Assembly (NCBI GenBank): GCA_018819345.1
Contig: JAHJQG010000036.1
Span: forward strand, 1 to 41,220
Direction: 5' to 3'
Origin: Nanobdellota archaeon
Lineage (GTDB): Archaea > Nanobdellota > Nanobdellia > Woesearchaeales > CG1-02-33-12
DNA length: 41,220 bases
The position numbers and the translations under genes were made by a program. The notes under the pieces were generated by a model. It did no database searches, had not been told where the DNA came from, and saw only the letters and a program-made list of their open reading frames with translations. Position 1 is the stretch's first letter. Each line of letters opens with the position of its first letter. This document shows, one piece after another, positions 7,746 to 15,905 of this stretch.

Positions 7746-8793
7746 TTTCCTTTGTATCTAAAACCTGCTCTGTCATGCTTTCTTTTTTTGCTTTTGTTTC
7801 TTCAAGCTCTTTGTTTAAAACTTTTATTTCATCATCTGGATCAGGGTTTGGAAAAACAAGCTGGCTTATAAACTCTAAGCGGTCAAACATCTCATTTTTT
7901 GTTGTTCTTCCAACAAATTTTATAATATTGCCTAATAATTCAGTTTTCATTTCTTCAAATTTCTCAGGACTATCCTTGTATTCAAGCATCTGCTCCTGTG
8001 TTTTATCTAATAATTTTAATGCCTGGTTCCTGAAGCATACAACCCTTATGTTATCTGTTCCGTCATCCAAAAAGAGATTTAAAACAAACGAGTAATTTGG
8101 CTGAACCTTGCCATGTGTATCGCAGAAAAAATCATCTTCCCTGAGCCTTGCCCTTCTGTTGCATTCAGGGCAGATTTCAAAAAACCTTGGGTCAAAAACC
8201 TGGACTATTGTTCCAAGAATTTCAACATTAGAATCATTTTCATTAAGCTGATTTATTTTCTTCCTTTTTCCAGAGCTTGTTTCCTTTACCTCACCAATTG
8301 TCTCGCCCTCTGGATTGATTATAAGCTTACCCATATTATTGAGATGCACTTCTTTCCCGTTTTGATTTTCCCTTACATAACCACCAACTACCTTTACTAT
8401 TATGTTTTCCTTAAGTTTTGTTATGTTTTCTGCCTGGTCACCCCACATGACAATCCTTATGGTTCCTGTTTCATCCCCTATTACAAAAGATGCAACCTTT
8501 CCAGAACGGCCTTTGCTGTTAAATTCCCTAAGCTCAAATACTCTTAAAACCTTTCCAACAACCTCAACGCTTCTCATTCCTGTAAGAATATTTTTTATTT
8601 GAAGCTTTCCACCCAAGGCATCAAAGAGCTTAACTCCAAGCTCATTTGCAACTATGTGAGCAGCTCCTTCGTTGCTTATGAGTCCGGATAATTGCTTTAG
8701 TTTGGTGTCAATCTTTTCTTTTATTTCCTGCTCAGTAAGTCCTGATTTCTCCTGTATCTTTTCTAGAATATCATTATATGGCATCTTTATCAT
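7717..8793 (-). CDS. rpa: Replication protein A (single-stranded DNA-binding protein)
   Basis: An archaeal RPA: it covers single-stranded DNA in replication, repair and recombination and would hand over to RadA. A helical N-terminus is followed by OB folds (about 65-165 and 185-300). The second holds a zinc-finger-like CPECNRRARL, then a Cys and a His (DDFFCDTHG), typical of archaeal and eukaryotic large RPA subunits. A long acidic/basic C-terminal tail follows. The frame could begin at a TTG three codons upstream (8802), at this ATG or at another ATG three codons in; no ribosome-binding site settles it. Confidence 0.92.
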   Translation of the reverse strand: MIKMPYNDILEKIQEKSGLTEQEIKEKIDTKLKQLSGLISNEGAAHIVANELGVKLFDALGGKLQIKNILTGMRSVEVVGKVLRVFELREFNSKGRSGKVASFVIGDETGTIRIVMWGDQAENITKLKENIIVKVVGGYVRENQNGKEVHLNNMGKLIINPEGETIGEVKETSSGKRKKINQLNENDSNVEILGTIVQVFDPRFFEICPECNRRARLREDDFFCDTHGKVQPNYSFVLNLFLDDGTDNIRVVCFRNQALKLLDKTQEQMLEYKDSPEKFEEMKTELLGNIIKFVGRTTKNEMFDRLEFISQLVFPNPDPDDEIKVLNKELEETKAKKESMTEQVLDTKENDVQDTPNI

Positions 8794-8862
8794 TTTAATC
8801 AATTATTGAAATCAACAGCTGTTATAAATAGTTTTATGTTTTGCAAAATAATTATTAAGAAA

Positions 8863-8955
8863 TTAATTTAATGAATTCCACTTATCTATCCTATCTTCAT
8901 TTGAAAATTTCTCAGGAACTTCACCTGAACTTTCATCTTCCGGCTTTTCCTCATT
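8863..8955 (-). other. In-frame 30-codon open tail after a TAG stop
   Basis: Directly after the TAG that ends the next gene upstream (8956-9525), the same frame stays open for 30 codons to a TAA. It reads as a hydrophilic, acidic tail (NEEKPEDESSGEVPEKF and on to DKWNSLN). The composition looks coding. It may be a nonsense-truncated C-terminus, a readthrough extension or chance. TAG also serves as an ordinary stop here (for example in RPA), so general TAG reassignment is unlikely. Confidence 0.4.
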
Positions 8956-9525
8956 CTAACTTTCTTGTTTAAAATAAAATGTATACTCTTCAGATAAATC
9001 AAAGCCAATGTCTATGTTGAATGATGGTTTTATTGAATAGTTTATGTTTCTTTTGTTTATTTTCAGGTTTTCTGTTGCAATTCCTATAAGCCTATTATCT
9101 TTGAACAGCAGGTCATAGTTGTCAGAAGGTATTACCAGTTCTTCACCTTCCTTTAGCTCGGTTTCCTTGTATTTTTTTAAATAATCATTTAAATACAAAT
9201 TGAAATCAGCTGAAAATGCATCATAAACCTGCTTTTTTGTTATTTCACAATCTTCTTTATTACACTTAAGGTTTTCAAAGCTTCCCTGTTTTTCCTTTAT
9301 GTCCTTAATTGTTTTGTTTGCTGAATATTTTGCAGATAAGTCAATATATAATAATGCTTTTTCTGCCTGCTGGTATGTTTTCAATATTTCAAGTTCTAAG
9401 TTCCCGGGATTTTTAGCAACAAATTCTCCTTTTGTCCCATAATTGCTATAGAAAAATAATATTGCTATAAGTATGAATATTGATACAAATGTGAGGAATA
9501 TTGTTGCTTTTTTGTTTTTTATCAT
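8956..9525 (-). CDS. Pilin-like single-anchor protein (operon member 10)
   Basis: 189 residues. The N-terminus MIKNKKATIFLTFVSIFILI has the short basic leader, Lys-Lys-Ala and hydrophobic helix of an archaeal prepilin or a single membrane anchor. The outer part is polar, with two Cys (CNKEDC, about 88-93) that could form a disulfide, and a beta-rich C-terminus. It is the last gene of the ten-gene operon and begins 5 bases after the preceding stop. It ends in TAG, followed by an open 30-codon frame. No known family is visible. Confidence 0.7.
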   Translation of the reverse strand: MIKNKKATIFLTFVSIFILIAILFFYSNYGTKGEFVAKNPGNLELEILKTYQQAEKALLYIDLSAKYSANKTIKDIKEKQGSFENLKCNKEDCEITKKQVYDAFSADFNLYLNDYLKKYKETELKEGEELVIPSDNYDLLFKDNRLIGIATENLKINKRNINYSIKPSFNIDIGFDLSEEYTFYFKQES

Positions 9526-9529
9526 ATTA

Positions 9530-10096
9530 TCAGCTCTTAAATTTGAAATATATTTCTATATTAAAGCTAAGATCATTTGATGGTATTGTGGCTTTAACTG
9601 TTTCTCCTGGAATAGGCACTCTTCTTTGCTGTTGAGCTCCCTTAGTAATATAACAAAATTCTTCTTCTCCGGATATAAACATCCCAACACGCCAGTTTGC
9701 AACATCTTTGAGTATTTCATTTGCTTCTTTAGTTAATTGGCCGTCTTTAGTGCATCTAGAGTCTCTAATAGTTGTATCCTCGACGCAGCAGAATCCATTG
9801 GATTTCATGCTTCCTTCAAGTTCTTTCTTGGTTAAAGAACCCAAATATTCTGCAATAGATAGTTTACTTTCTTTCATTGGCGTCCTTAAATAATTCAGCA
9901 AAGTGTGGTCTTTCTCAAGGTTCTGGCTCTTTTCCATTGCTGAACTCTCCATGCTTCTGTTTGTGCTGGTAAAAAATATAAAAACAAAAATAAAAATCAT
10001 TGCTGTGAAAACCACTGCAATCAGTATATCTGTAAGGTCGTCATCAAGCCCTTTCTTGTTTCTTGCAAGTTTTCTGAATAAAATTAAATTTTTCAT
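9530..10096 (-). CDS. Prepilin-like protein (operon member 9)
   Basis: 188 residues. The leader LARNKKG precedes LDDDLTDILIAVVF and a strongly hydrophobic helix to about residue 45, a class III (prepilin-type) signal layout. A helical stretch and a Cys-containing beta-rich domain follow (FCCVEDT, SRCTKDG, EEFCYITKG), compatible with disulfide-stabilised minor pilins. Its ATG overlaps the previous stop by four bases. A role as a minor subunit of a surface filament is inferred from the N-terminus and the operon. Confidence 0.7.
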   Translation of the reverse strand: MKNLILFRKLARNKKGLDDDLTDILIAVVFTAMIFIFVFIFFTSTNRSMESSAMEKSQNLEKDHTLLNYLRTPMKESKLSIAEYLGSLTKKELEGSMKSNGFCCVEDTTIRDSRCTKDGQLTKEANEILKDVANWRVGMFISGEEEFCYITKGAQQQRRVPIPGETVKATIPSNDLSFNIEIYFKFKS

Positions 10097-10584
10097 TTTT
10101 GTATTGAAATTAAAAGTCTTCCAGTGTAAAGATTCCCTTCATCATAAATCAAAACATGCCGGGATATTTTGTTAAATCTTCTGGCTCCCCAGTTTGGTGT
10201 TGAACAAACTTTGCGGTCAATATTTGCGCTTTCCAATTCAAACCTAAAGGAATATGATTTATCCTTGTTTGTAGAATAACATTTACTTATTTTATCATCA
10301 TCAAACTTTTTTATATCGATAATTCCATGATATGCCCTTCCTGTTTCTCCATCTTCATAAGCAAAGCAATCTGGCGAGTTAAGGAAGCGGTTTATCAAAA
10401 CTGTTGTTTCAACATTAGCTGGAATTGCATTTGTTGAAGTAATATTATATGATATGAAAAAACTAAAGAAAAGGAATGCAAATGCCAGGTAAAACAATAC
10501 TGCCAGGAAATACATTGGTTTCTTTCCTAGCAGGTAACCGCTTGCCCTTTTCGAAAAAAATATTTTTTTATTTTCCATAATCAA
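10093..10584 (-). CDS. Single-anchor extracellular protein (operon member 8)
   Basis: 163 residues with a basic N-terminus, one membrane helix (about 25-45, FLAVLFYLAFAFLFFSFFIS) and an outer beta-rich domain with several Cys (DCFAYED, KCYSTN, VCSTPNW). The start overlaps the preceding gene by 17 bases; an ATG two codons later (10578) is an alternative. It lacks a clear KKG processing site, so it may be a pilus-associated membrane protein rather than a processed pilin. Function unknown. Confidence 0.65.
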   Translation of the reverse strand: MIMENKKIFFSKRASGYLLGKKPMYFLAVLFYLAFAFLFFSFFISYNITSTNAIPANVETTVLINRFLNSPDCFAYEDGETGRAYHGIIDIKKFDDDKISKCYSTNKDKSYSFRFELESANIDRKVCSTPNWGARRFNKISRHVLIYDEGNLYTGRLLISIQK

Positions 10585-11629
10585 TTAAACCTTTTGCAAT
10601 TGAATTGCCAAGTTCTGGTATTTTTTCCAGTAACAATTTTCCCTGTTCACTTTCAGCATTGCCAATTTCCAGCAAAACAAATATTTTGTCAAAATCAGCA
10701 GTTTTAAAATCCTCAACTTTTTCTCCATTTTTTAAAAAAATATCTTTTGGAAAGTTTTCATTGGTTGTTTCCAAATCAACCGGAACAATAGATGTTCCAT
10801 CAATATTAACATCATTCAGTCTTTTATTACCAAGAATTGAGTTTATTATGAAGCAGGCCAAGATTTTGCTTTCCTTTTCTTTCTTTGAGCCAGAAATAAT
10901 GAATGCTTTTATGCTGTTTTTTTTATTGTCATATTTCCCAGCTCTAAGGCTTATTATGGCATTTGCATCAATAGAAGCATCACTCTTTGATATATGGTCA
11001 CAATATAATGATCTGGTTTCTCCCTCATCAAATTTTATTGTAGATAAAATATTTGAAGAATCAAATCCTTCTGTTATCATATTGCTGATTAAGCTATTTC
11101 CTATATTGCAGATTTTCTTGGATTCCCCTATATAGTCTTCTCCATAACCTGGATCAATTAGTATTTTTTTATCTTTTAGTTTTTCTTTTTTTTCGTTTAG
11201 TTTGTCACAACTTAAAATATTGAGATTTGTACGAGCAGAATCACTAATGAATATTTCATCGCCTGCTTTCGCAAGGAATATATTTTTGGGTTTTTCTAGT
11301 GTAATTCCATTTACTTCAATATTTTCAGAAGGAACAAACTTCCTGGTTATTTCGCTATTTTGTTTTAGATCATCATATATGCTCACAGAATTCCCAGTTA
11401 AATCAACAGAATAATCTGTTAAGTTGCCTGTGTAATTCACTATTATATTGCCCGGGCTTGCAAAAATAGAATCAATTGATAATGCAATATCCTTTGCAAG
11501 ATATTCCTTGTATGGCCTTTCCGTACTTGTCCATTGCATTGCATTGCTGATTAGCAAGACAGCGACAAGTGCTGCACCGACTATCTCGCCGACAAGAAAC
11601 AGTGAGCGTGAAATACCTCTTTTATTCAT
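10568..11629 (-). CDS. Prepilin-like protein with degenerate amidase_3 fold (operon member 7)
   Basis: 353 residues. The N-terminus MNKRGISRSLFLVGEIVGAA gives a prepilin-like anchor. From about 154 to the end the sequence follows the N-acetylmuramoyl-L-alanine amidase (amidase_3) plan: IDPGYGED at 158-165 where the enzymes have DPGHGG, an ETR near 204-206, IISLRAG at 225-231 where they have SIHAN, and VLLEIGNAES at 318-327 matching the segment with the catalytic Glu. Both zinc-binding His positions are changed (Tyr162, Arg229), while Glu321 remains. So it is probably a non-enzymatic relative, perhaps binding glycan or protein. The assignment is by motif reading and needs a profile search. Confidence 0.65.
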   Translation of the reverse strand: MNKRGISRSLFLVGEIVGAALVAVLLISNAMQWTSTERPYKEYLAKDIALSIDSIFASPGNIIVNYTGNLTDYSVDLTGNSVSIYDDLKQNSEITRKFVPSENIEVNGITLEKPKNIFLAKAGDEIFISDSARTNLNILSCDKLNEKKEKLKDKKILIDPGYGEDYIGESKKICNIGNSLISNMITEGFDSSNILSTIKFDEGETRSLYCDHISKSDASIDANAIISLRAGKYDNKKNSIKAFIISGSKKEKESKILACFIINSILGNKRLNDVNIDGTSIVPVDLETTNENFPKDIFLKNGEKVEDFKTADFDKIFVLLEIGNAESEQGKLLLEKIPELGNSIAKGLIDYGK

Positions 11630-11689
11630 ACATAACCTTAGAAGTTCATAGTTTAAATTCTTTTTGGTGAATTGCCTTTAATGAGCATA

Positions 11690-12889
11690 TCATTCAGCTT
11701 CTTCAAGATATTTGCATCCAGTAATGTTTATCTCAGGATGTCCAGTTGTTGTTCCTTGTTTTCCTGATTTAAGGTTGTACTTAAAAGTAATTGTGTCTGG
11801 AGATTCTGCATATAATCCAATATGCCCTCTCTCTGATGATCTCAAAAGACAGGTATTTTCATCAGTACCCTTAACAAAAGTTATTTGAATGTCTTCTTTG
11901 TTATTTTTATAATAAAAAGTATAAGCCTCAGGCATAATTTTATATTTCTCACGATGTTCTAAAGTTAGTTCTTCTTCGTCTTTACTAGGAAGGAAATAAG
12001 AATAAGATAAATGCGGTTTATATATGCAGAAATCAGTGTCTGCTTCTACACTACTTAATTCCAGAATTCCATGTTTTAAAGTTATAATTAGTTTATTATT
12101 ATCTGATTTGCTGAACTTAACACTGTATCCTTCAGGTATGTTTTGTGTGAAATCAAATGCACCACAACTGCAGGGCTCTCCTGAAAACTCTTTGTTTTTG
12201 CATGATTCAATAAACTTTGCAAGTTCATTAAGTCCTTCTATTGCTTCACTTTGTTCTTTGTATTCTTCGCTTACACATGAGCCATCAACTGTATTTTCAC
12301 ACACAGCAACAAACTCTTCGTCAGCATTCTTGTATTTCTCAACACAAACCTCCCTAAACTGAGAGGGAGATAAAGGATCTGTAATCTGCAGTACTTTTAA
12401 GTGTCTTGATATAACAAAACTTTCTGTAAAACTAACATCATCAAAACTCTCACAGAAAACAGAATCCTCTTTGCATGTTATTATTCCATCATCTAAATCT
12501 TTATCTTCCAAATCCCTGCATAAGCATATGCATGATTTATCCTTTTCGCATCCTTCAAAATCCAGTTTGATTAACTTCTTATCCTCTTTAAGAGGCATTT
12601 CTCTACCTGGTACTAGGATTGTGCGTAAAAAAGACTCTTCTTCTTTTGCAAAGCCAACTATGAATGTTTCTTTGTCCATGCGGAGAGCTGTTGTCTTTAG
12701 TGTACCTGCTGGTGAATTCCTATTGACATCTTTTATTAAGCTAACAAGTTTGTAGAATGACTGCCTGCTGTCATCGCTAAGTCTAAAAAGGCCACCCACA
12801 ATATTTAATACAGCAATCAGGATTAGTATAGAAAGGACAATTCCAATAGCAAACTCAAGTGTTATCCTTGCTTTTTTGTTTTTTTTCAT
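11690..12889 (-). CDS. Large prepilin-like cysteine-containing protein (operon member 6)
   Basis: 399 residues. The leader KKNKKA is followed by RITLEFAIGIVLSILILI, which has Glu at position +5 after the presumed cut, the classic prepilin pattern. The outer part carries many Cys in pairs (SCICLCRD, EPCSCGAF), pointing to disulfides outside the cell, and alternates strand-like stretches. It is much longer than a major pilin, so a tip or adhesive subunit is a fair inference. The spacing to the next operon genes is short (12 and 60 bases). Confidence 0.7.
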   Translation of the reverse strand: MKKNKKARITLEFAIGIVLSILILIAVLNIVGGLFRLSDDSRQSFYKLVSLIKDVNRNSPAGTLKTTALRMDKETFIVGFAKEEESFLRTILVPGREMPLKEDKKLIKLDFEGCEKDKSCICLCRDLEDKDLDDGIITCKEDSVFCESFDDVSFTESFVISRHLKVLQITDPLSPSQFREVCVEKYKNADEEFVAVCENTVDGSCVSEEYKEQSEAIEGLNELAKFIESCKNKEFSGEPCSCGAFDFTQNIPEGYSVKFSKSDNNKLIITLKHGILELSSVEADTDFCIYKPHLSYSYFLPSKDEEELTLEHREKYKIMPEAYTFYYKNNKEDIQITFVKGTDENTCLLRSSERGHIGLYAESPDTITFKYNLKSGKQGTTTGHPEINITGCKYLEEAE

Positions 12890-12901
12890 CTTTTAATTAT
12901 T

Positions 12902-13207
12902 TCAGGAGAGGCATGCTCTTGATGTAAGTCTTTCCCTGTTTTCGTCAGTTATCTTTTCCGGGCACCCTTCATATTCAATTTTGGCGTCATCTCTAATGCA
13001 AGGGCATTTGTCCACTATGTCTTTTATGCCATCTCCATCATAGTCTCCTGATGTTGTTTGTATTAAATCTCCTGCATCGCCAACACTATCTCCTATGAGT
13101 CCTGTAAAAACCATTATTGAGACAGTAAGAACAACAAGTGTCATTGCTGCAATCACAATCACATTCAAGCTTAATTCAGCACCTTTTTTATTTTTCATTT
13201 TATTCAC
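12902..13207 (-). CDS. Small prepilin-like protein with calcium-binding TSP3-like motif (operon member 5)
   Basis: 101 residues. A KNKKG leader and a hydrophobic helix (AELSLNVIVIAAMTLVVLTV) are followed by a short outer part with DYDGDGIKDIVDKCP at 55-69. That is a thrombospondin type 3 / EF-hand-like calcium loop (Asp at alternating positions, then Cys-Pro). Two more Cys follow. The start overlaps the upstream gene by 8 bases. Calcium probably rigidifies the domain; similar loops occur in bacterial and archaeal surface proteins. Confidence 0.7.
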   Translation of the reverse strand: MNKMKNKKGAELSLNVIVIAAMTLVVLTVSIMVFTGLIGDSVGDAGDLIQTTSGDYDGDGIKDIVDKCPCIRDDAKIEYEGCPEKITDENRERLTSRACLS

Positions 13208-13850
13208 CTACAAAGCACACATCATCTTCGATTTTTGTTAAACCTTTTAGTTTGTATTTTGTAGTTTCTCCGTTAACTTTAACTTTAAAGTGATCTTTAT
13301 CCACGAAGAGTATTTTATCTACAAAGCTTTTTTCTGAAAATCCTGATTTTTTCCACCACCACATTCCTGTTTCTATTACAGTAACAAAACAAGGAGTATA
13401 TTGTATAGTTTCATAGTTAGGATCTATCTGGTCTGTTACAGCTATGTATGCTATATCAGAGTTTTTATTATCTTTTTTTATTATTGCAAGCATATTCCCT
13501 TCAAATTTTTCAAATTCTGTTTCTTCCATCTTTTTTTCCATTTTATCAGTAAGGTCGAATGTAATCGGACCTATACTTAATTCAACTATTCTATTAGATG
13601 GTTCATAATCCTCAGCTGATAACTCTGATATTTTATTTTTAATAATCTCTACATTCTTCTTCATATTTTCAGTAATCTCAAGGTTTGACTGCTGTTTTTC
13701 CTTTCCAAGGCCAAAGGTTGGAAACTCAATATGGGTTGTCTCTGAAAAAGATTTCAGTGCATCAGGAAATAGCGTGTTGACTATGCCAAATACAACAAAT
13801 ATCACAATCAGTCCCATTGTCAGTTTTATTATTGTGCTGAATCCAAGCAT
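13200..13850 (-). CDS. Single-anchor outer protein (operon member 4)
   Basis: 216 residues. The N-terminal hydrophobic helix (about 8-28) follows MLGFSTIIK and lacks a KKG leader. A helical stretch (about 55-85) and a beta-rich domain with two late Cys (CFVTV, CFVGE) follow. The start codon lies one base after the stop of the 53-residue gene upstream, showing tight coupling. Function unknown; presumed pilus-assembly or minor subunit by context. Confidence 0.65.
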   Translation of the reverse strand: MLGFSTIIKLTMGLIVIFVVFGIVNTLFPDALKSFSETTHIEFPTFGLGKEKQQSNLEITENMKKNVEIIKNKISELSAEDYEPSNRIVELSIGPITFDLTDKMEKKMEETEFEKFEGNMLAIIKKDNKNSDIAYIAVTDQIDPNYETIQYTPCFVTVIETGMWWWKKSGFSEKSFVDKILFVDKDHFKVKVNGETTKYKLKGLTKIEDDVCFVGE

Positions 13851-13851
13851 T

Positions 13852-14013
13852 TTAACTCATCCTCAAAAATTTAAACAAGTTCTGCAAGTCAGTAACCATT
13901 TTTTCTTTTAGTGAGGTGTTTATAACAAGCAGAATAATTAACACGCCTATGATTATCACCCAAAGTACAACCTCTCTCCACATTACTCCTTTTTTGTTTT
14001 TTTTTATTTTCAT
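13852..14013 (-). CDS. 53-residue prepilin-like micro-protein (operon member 3)
   Basis: The frame reads MKIKKNKKGVMWREVVLWV and continues as a hydrophobic helix, ending NLFKFLRMS. The leader KIKKNKKG followed by V-M-W-R-E puts Glu at +5 of the presumed mature protein, the classic type IV pilin position. The mature part is only a helix and a short amphipathic tail. The start is one base from the previous stop and the end two bases from the next start, so it is clearly an operon gene although shorter than usual calling limits. Confidence 0.7.
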   Translation of the reverse strand: MKIKKNKKGVMWREVVLWVIIIGVLIILLVINTSLKEKMVTDLQNLFKFLRMS

Positions 14014-14014
14014 T

Positions 14015-14821
14015 TTATATGCTTTCCAGAACTTTACATTTATCTAATTCCTCTTGCTTTCCTAATTCCTCAATATATATCTTACTCATTGTCATTCCTG
14101 TTGTTTTCCCCTCTTTCTCTATTCCTGATTTCCAGAATTGCATATGACTAAAAATACCTGTTGTAATTTTCGTCCACCAGGTTATGTCTGGGCTCATAAA
14201 ATTAATTGTATAAATATCATATCCTCCACCAGTGATTTTCAATTTATCTTCTTCTTTATCTCCATCCCTCATCATTATAACACCATTACCTTTATATGAC
14301 TGTATGTAATCAAGATATGTAATACCTCCTTTTTCTTCATCTCCAATGTAATAGTGATCATTCATGTAGATTATTATATCATCTGGTGTTATTGGTTTTT
14401 CAAGTTTGCTTTTAACTGTGAATATGTAGCAGGTAAAGCACTTTTTATTGCTCAAGAAGTCAAATTCATCAAACAGGTTTTCATACTCCCCATTAAGGAA
14501 CATCCACCAGCATCTTGCACTCATGTATGATATCTGCTCCATGACAGCATTCCTGTCTCCAGTAAGCTCGATGTTTTCCCGGGTTTTGCATACAACTGGG
14601 AATAATGGTGTTGATTCTAATGTTGCACCATGCCATTTAATTTTAAAAACAGCCTTTGCCCTAGAAAGTATGCTTGCCCTGCATACTTCTTCATTTACTT
14701 CATCTTTTGCATGGCCCATAAATATGTTAATAATAAAAACAATTATTATAAACCCAACTATTGCAAGGATAAAGAAAACTAAATAGTCTCTTGCAATTCC
14801 TTTACGGCTTTGGCAAAACAT
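14015..14821 (-). CDS. Prepilin-like anchored outer protein (operon member 2)
   Basis: 268 residues. Leader CQSRKG, then a hydrophobic helix to about residue 35 (YLVFFILAIVGFIIIVFIIN). The outer domain has several Cys (VVCKTRE, SARCWWMFL, KKCFTCYIF) and a beta-rich second half. It overlaps the 43-residue gene upstream by 20 bases in another frame. Role unknown; it looks like a minor subunit or envelope component of the machine encoded by this operon. Confidence 0.68.
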   Translation of the reverse strand: MFCQSRKGIARDYLVFFILAIVGFIIIVFIINIFMGHAKDEVNEEVCRASILSRAKAVFKIKWHGATLESTPLFPVVCKTRENIELTGDRNAVMEQISYMSARCWWMFLNGEYENLFDEFDFLSNKKCFTCYIFTVKSKLEKPITPDDIIIYMNDHYYIGDEEKGGITYLDYIQSYKGNGVIMMRDGDKEEDKLKITGGGYDIYTINFMSPDITWWTKITTGIFSHMQFWKSGIEKEGKTTGMTMSKIYIEELGKQEELDKCKVLESI

Positions 14822-14933
14822 TTCCTGCCCTCCCTATCAAAAAAAAGAATACTATCAGAAAAACAATTACAATCAAGATTATAATCAATTGTTCTGGACT
14901 TATGTTAACGCCTCTTTTTTTTAGTTTATGCAT
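14802..14933 (-). CDS. 43-residue prepilin-like micro-protein (operon member 1)
   Basis: The frame starts MHKLKKRGVNISPEQLIIIL and continues as a single hydrophobic helix to GRAGNVLPKP. KKRG followed by a short polar stretch with Glu and then a long helix matches a prepilin signal with almost no mature domain. It overlaps the next gene by 20 bases. A TATA box sits 26 bases before its ATG, making it the promoter-proximal gene of the operon. Confidence 0.6.
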   Translation of the reverse strand: MHKLKKRGVNISPEQLIIILIVIVFLIVFFFLIGRAGNVLPKP

Positions 14934-14954
14934 GAGTAAAGCCCTTGTTTTTAT

Positions 14955-14963
14955 GTATATAAG
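14955..14963 (-). promoter_or_regulatory. Promoter of the ten-gene prepilin-like operon
   Basis: CTTATATAC on the minus strand, preceded by a purine-rich GAAAAG BRE-like element and centred about 26 bases before the first ATG, so a leaderless start is expected. It sits just inside the intergenic gap behind the MEMO family gene. Confidence 0.55.
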
Positions 14964-14980
14964 CTTTTCGGTGGTAAAAG

Positions 14981-15850
14981 TTATTTGAAAACAATACTTG
15001 CATAGCCAACAGCATTATTATAATCACCAATGATGTCAGCAGAGGTATAGTATTGCATAAGATTTACTTTCTTGGCCTTGCCCTTCATTAGCTCTATCAA
15101 TATAGCTATTGGAACAGCACCGCAGATAGTTGCTTCCTTGGCCTTAACATAATCTAAAAAACCCTCTGAATCAAGGTTTTTTATAAATTCTATTGCATTA
15201 TTGTCAAGGTTTTGCATATTCTCCTTTACATTTGTTGAAAAAGGAACATAGCCATAGCTAAAGCCATAATGCGTAAAATCAGAGCTTGCAATTATGCAAA
15301 CTTTTTTTCCAGATTCTTCTATGGTCTTTTTAATTCCTGAGGCAAGCTCCTTGATGTTATGGTCAAATCCAATTGTTATAGGAATAAACCTTAAATCCTT
15401 CAGATAATCCTTGCTTACAAACTGCAGGAATGGAAGCTGGACTTCAATAGAGTGCTCATGAAGATGTGCTGTTGCATCCTCAACAATGCAGGAATTACTA
15501 ATTAGTTTTTTTCCAAATTCTTTATCTGCTTTAATAACTCCAAAAGGTGTTTCCCAGTCATCCAAAATAGTTGATGTTCTGCCCATTCCAGAATGGTTTG
15601 GGCCAATAATAACAAACAAATCAGGAAACTCTGATTCTGCAATCTCCTTATAAGACCATGCAGCGCATGGACCTGAAAAAAGATAGCCCGCATGAGGCAT
15701 AACAGCTCCCAAAACACAACCATTTCTTTTGTTTATCGGCAGTGCACCAGGCCCTTTTTCTGATTCAAAACATTCTATTATCTGCTTGTTTAAACTGTCA
15801 AAATCCCCTTCATAGAATTGGCCTGCAACAATAGGCTTTCTTATTCCCAT
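14981..15850 (-). CDS. MEMO1 family protein (AmmeMemoRadiSam system protein B)
   Basis: 289 residues matching the MEMO family over its full length: RKPIVAGQFYEGD at the N-terminus, AVMPHAGYLFSG, IIGPNHSGMG, WETPFGVI, EHSIEVQLPFLQF, ASSDFTHYG and a final TSADIIGDYNNAVGYAS. The fold is related to non-haem iron dioxygenases, and His residues in PHAGY, PNHSG and EHSIE line the pocket. In prokaryotes the gene often occurs with AMMECR1 and a radical SAM gene, but neither is present here. The substrate is unknown. It lies upstream of the prepilin-like operon on the same strand but that operon has its own promoter. Confidence 0.93.
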   Translation of the reverse strand: MGIRKPIVAGQFYEGDFDSLNKQIIECFESEKGPGALPINKRNGCVLGAVMPHAGYLFSGPCAAWSYKEIAESEFPDLFVIIGPNHSGMGRTSTILDDWETPFGVIKADKEFGKKLISNSCIVEDATAHLHEHSIEVQLPFLQFVSKDYLKDLRFIPITIGFDHNIKELASGIKKTIEESGKKVCIIASSDFTHYGFSYGYVPFSTNVKENMQNLDNNAIEFIKNLDSEGFLDYVKAKEATICGAVPIAILIELMKGKAKKVNLMQYYTSADIIGDYNNAVGYASIVFK

Positions 15851-15905
15851 AACTAGCTATAATACCTTATGCTATAAAAGATTTGCTTTTTTAACAGCAG
15901 AAAAA

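Noticed and set aside
8956-8958. TAG read as pyrrolysine
   Set aside because: TAG ends other genes normally (RPA for example) and no pyrrolysine genes are visible; a nonsense mutation or chance is simpler.
11690-12889. Iron-sulfur or zinc site in the 399-residue pilin-like protein from its SCICLCRD motif
   Set aside because: The Cys lie in the extracellular part after a membrane helix, where disulfides are more likely, and no family motif fits.
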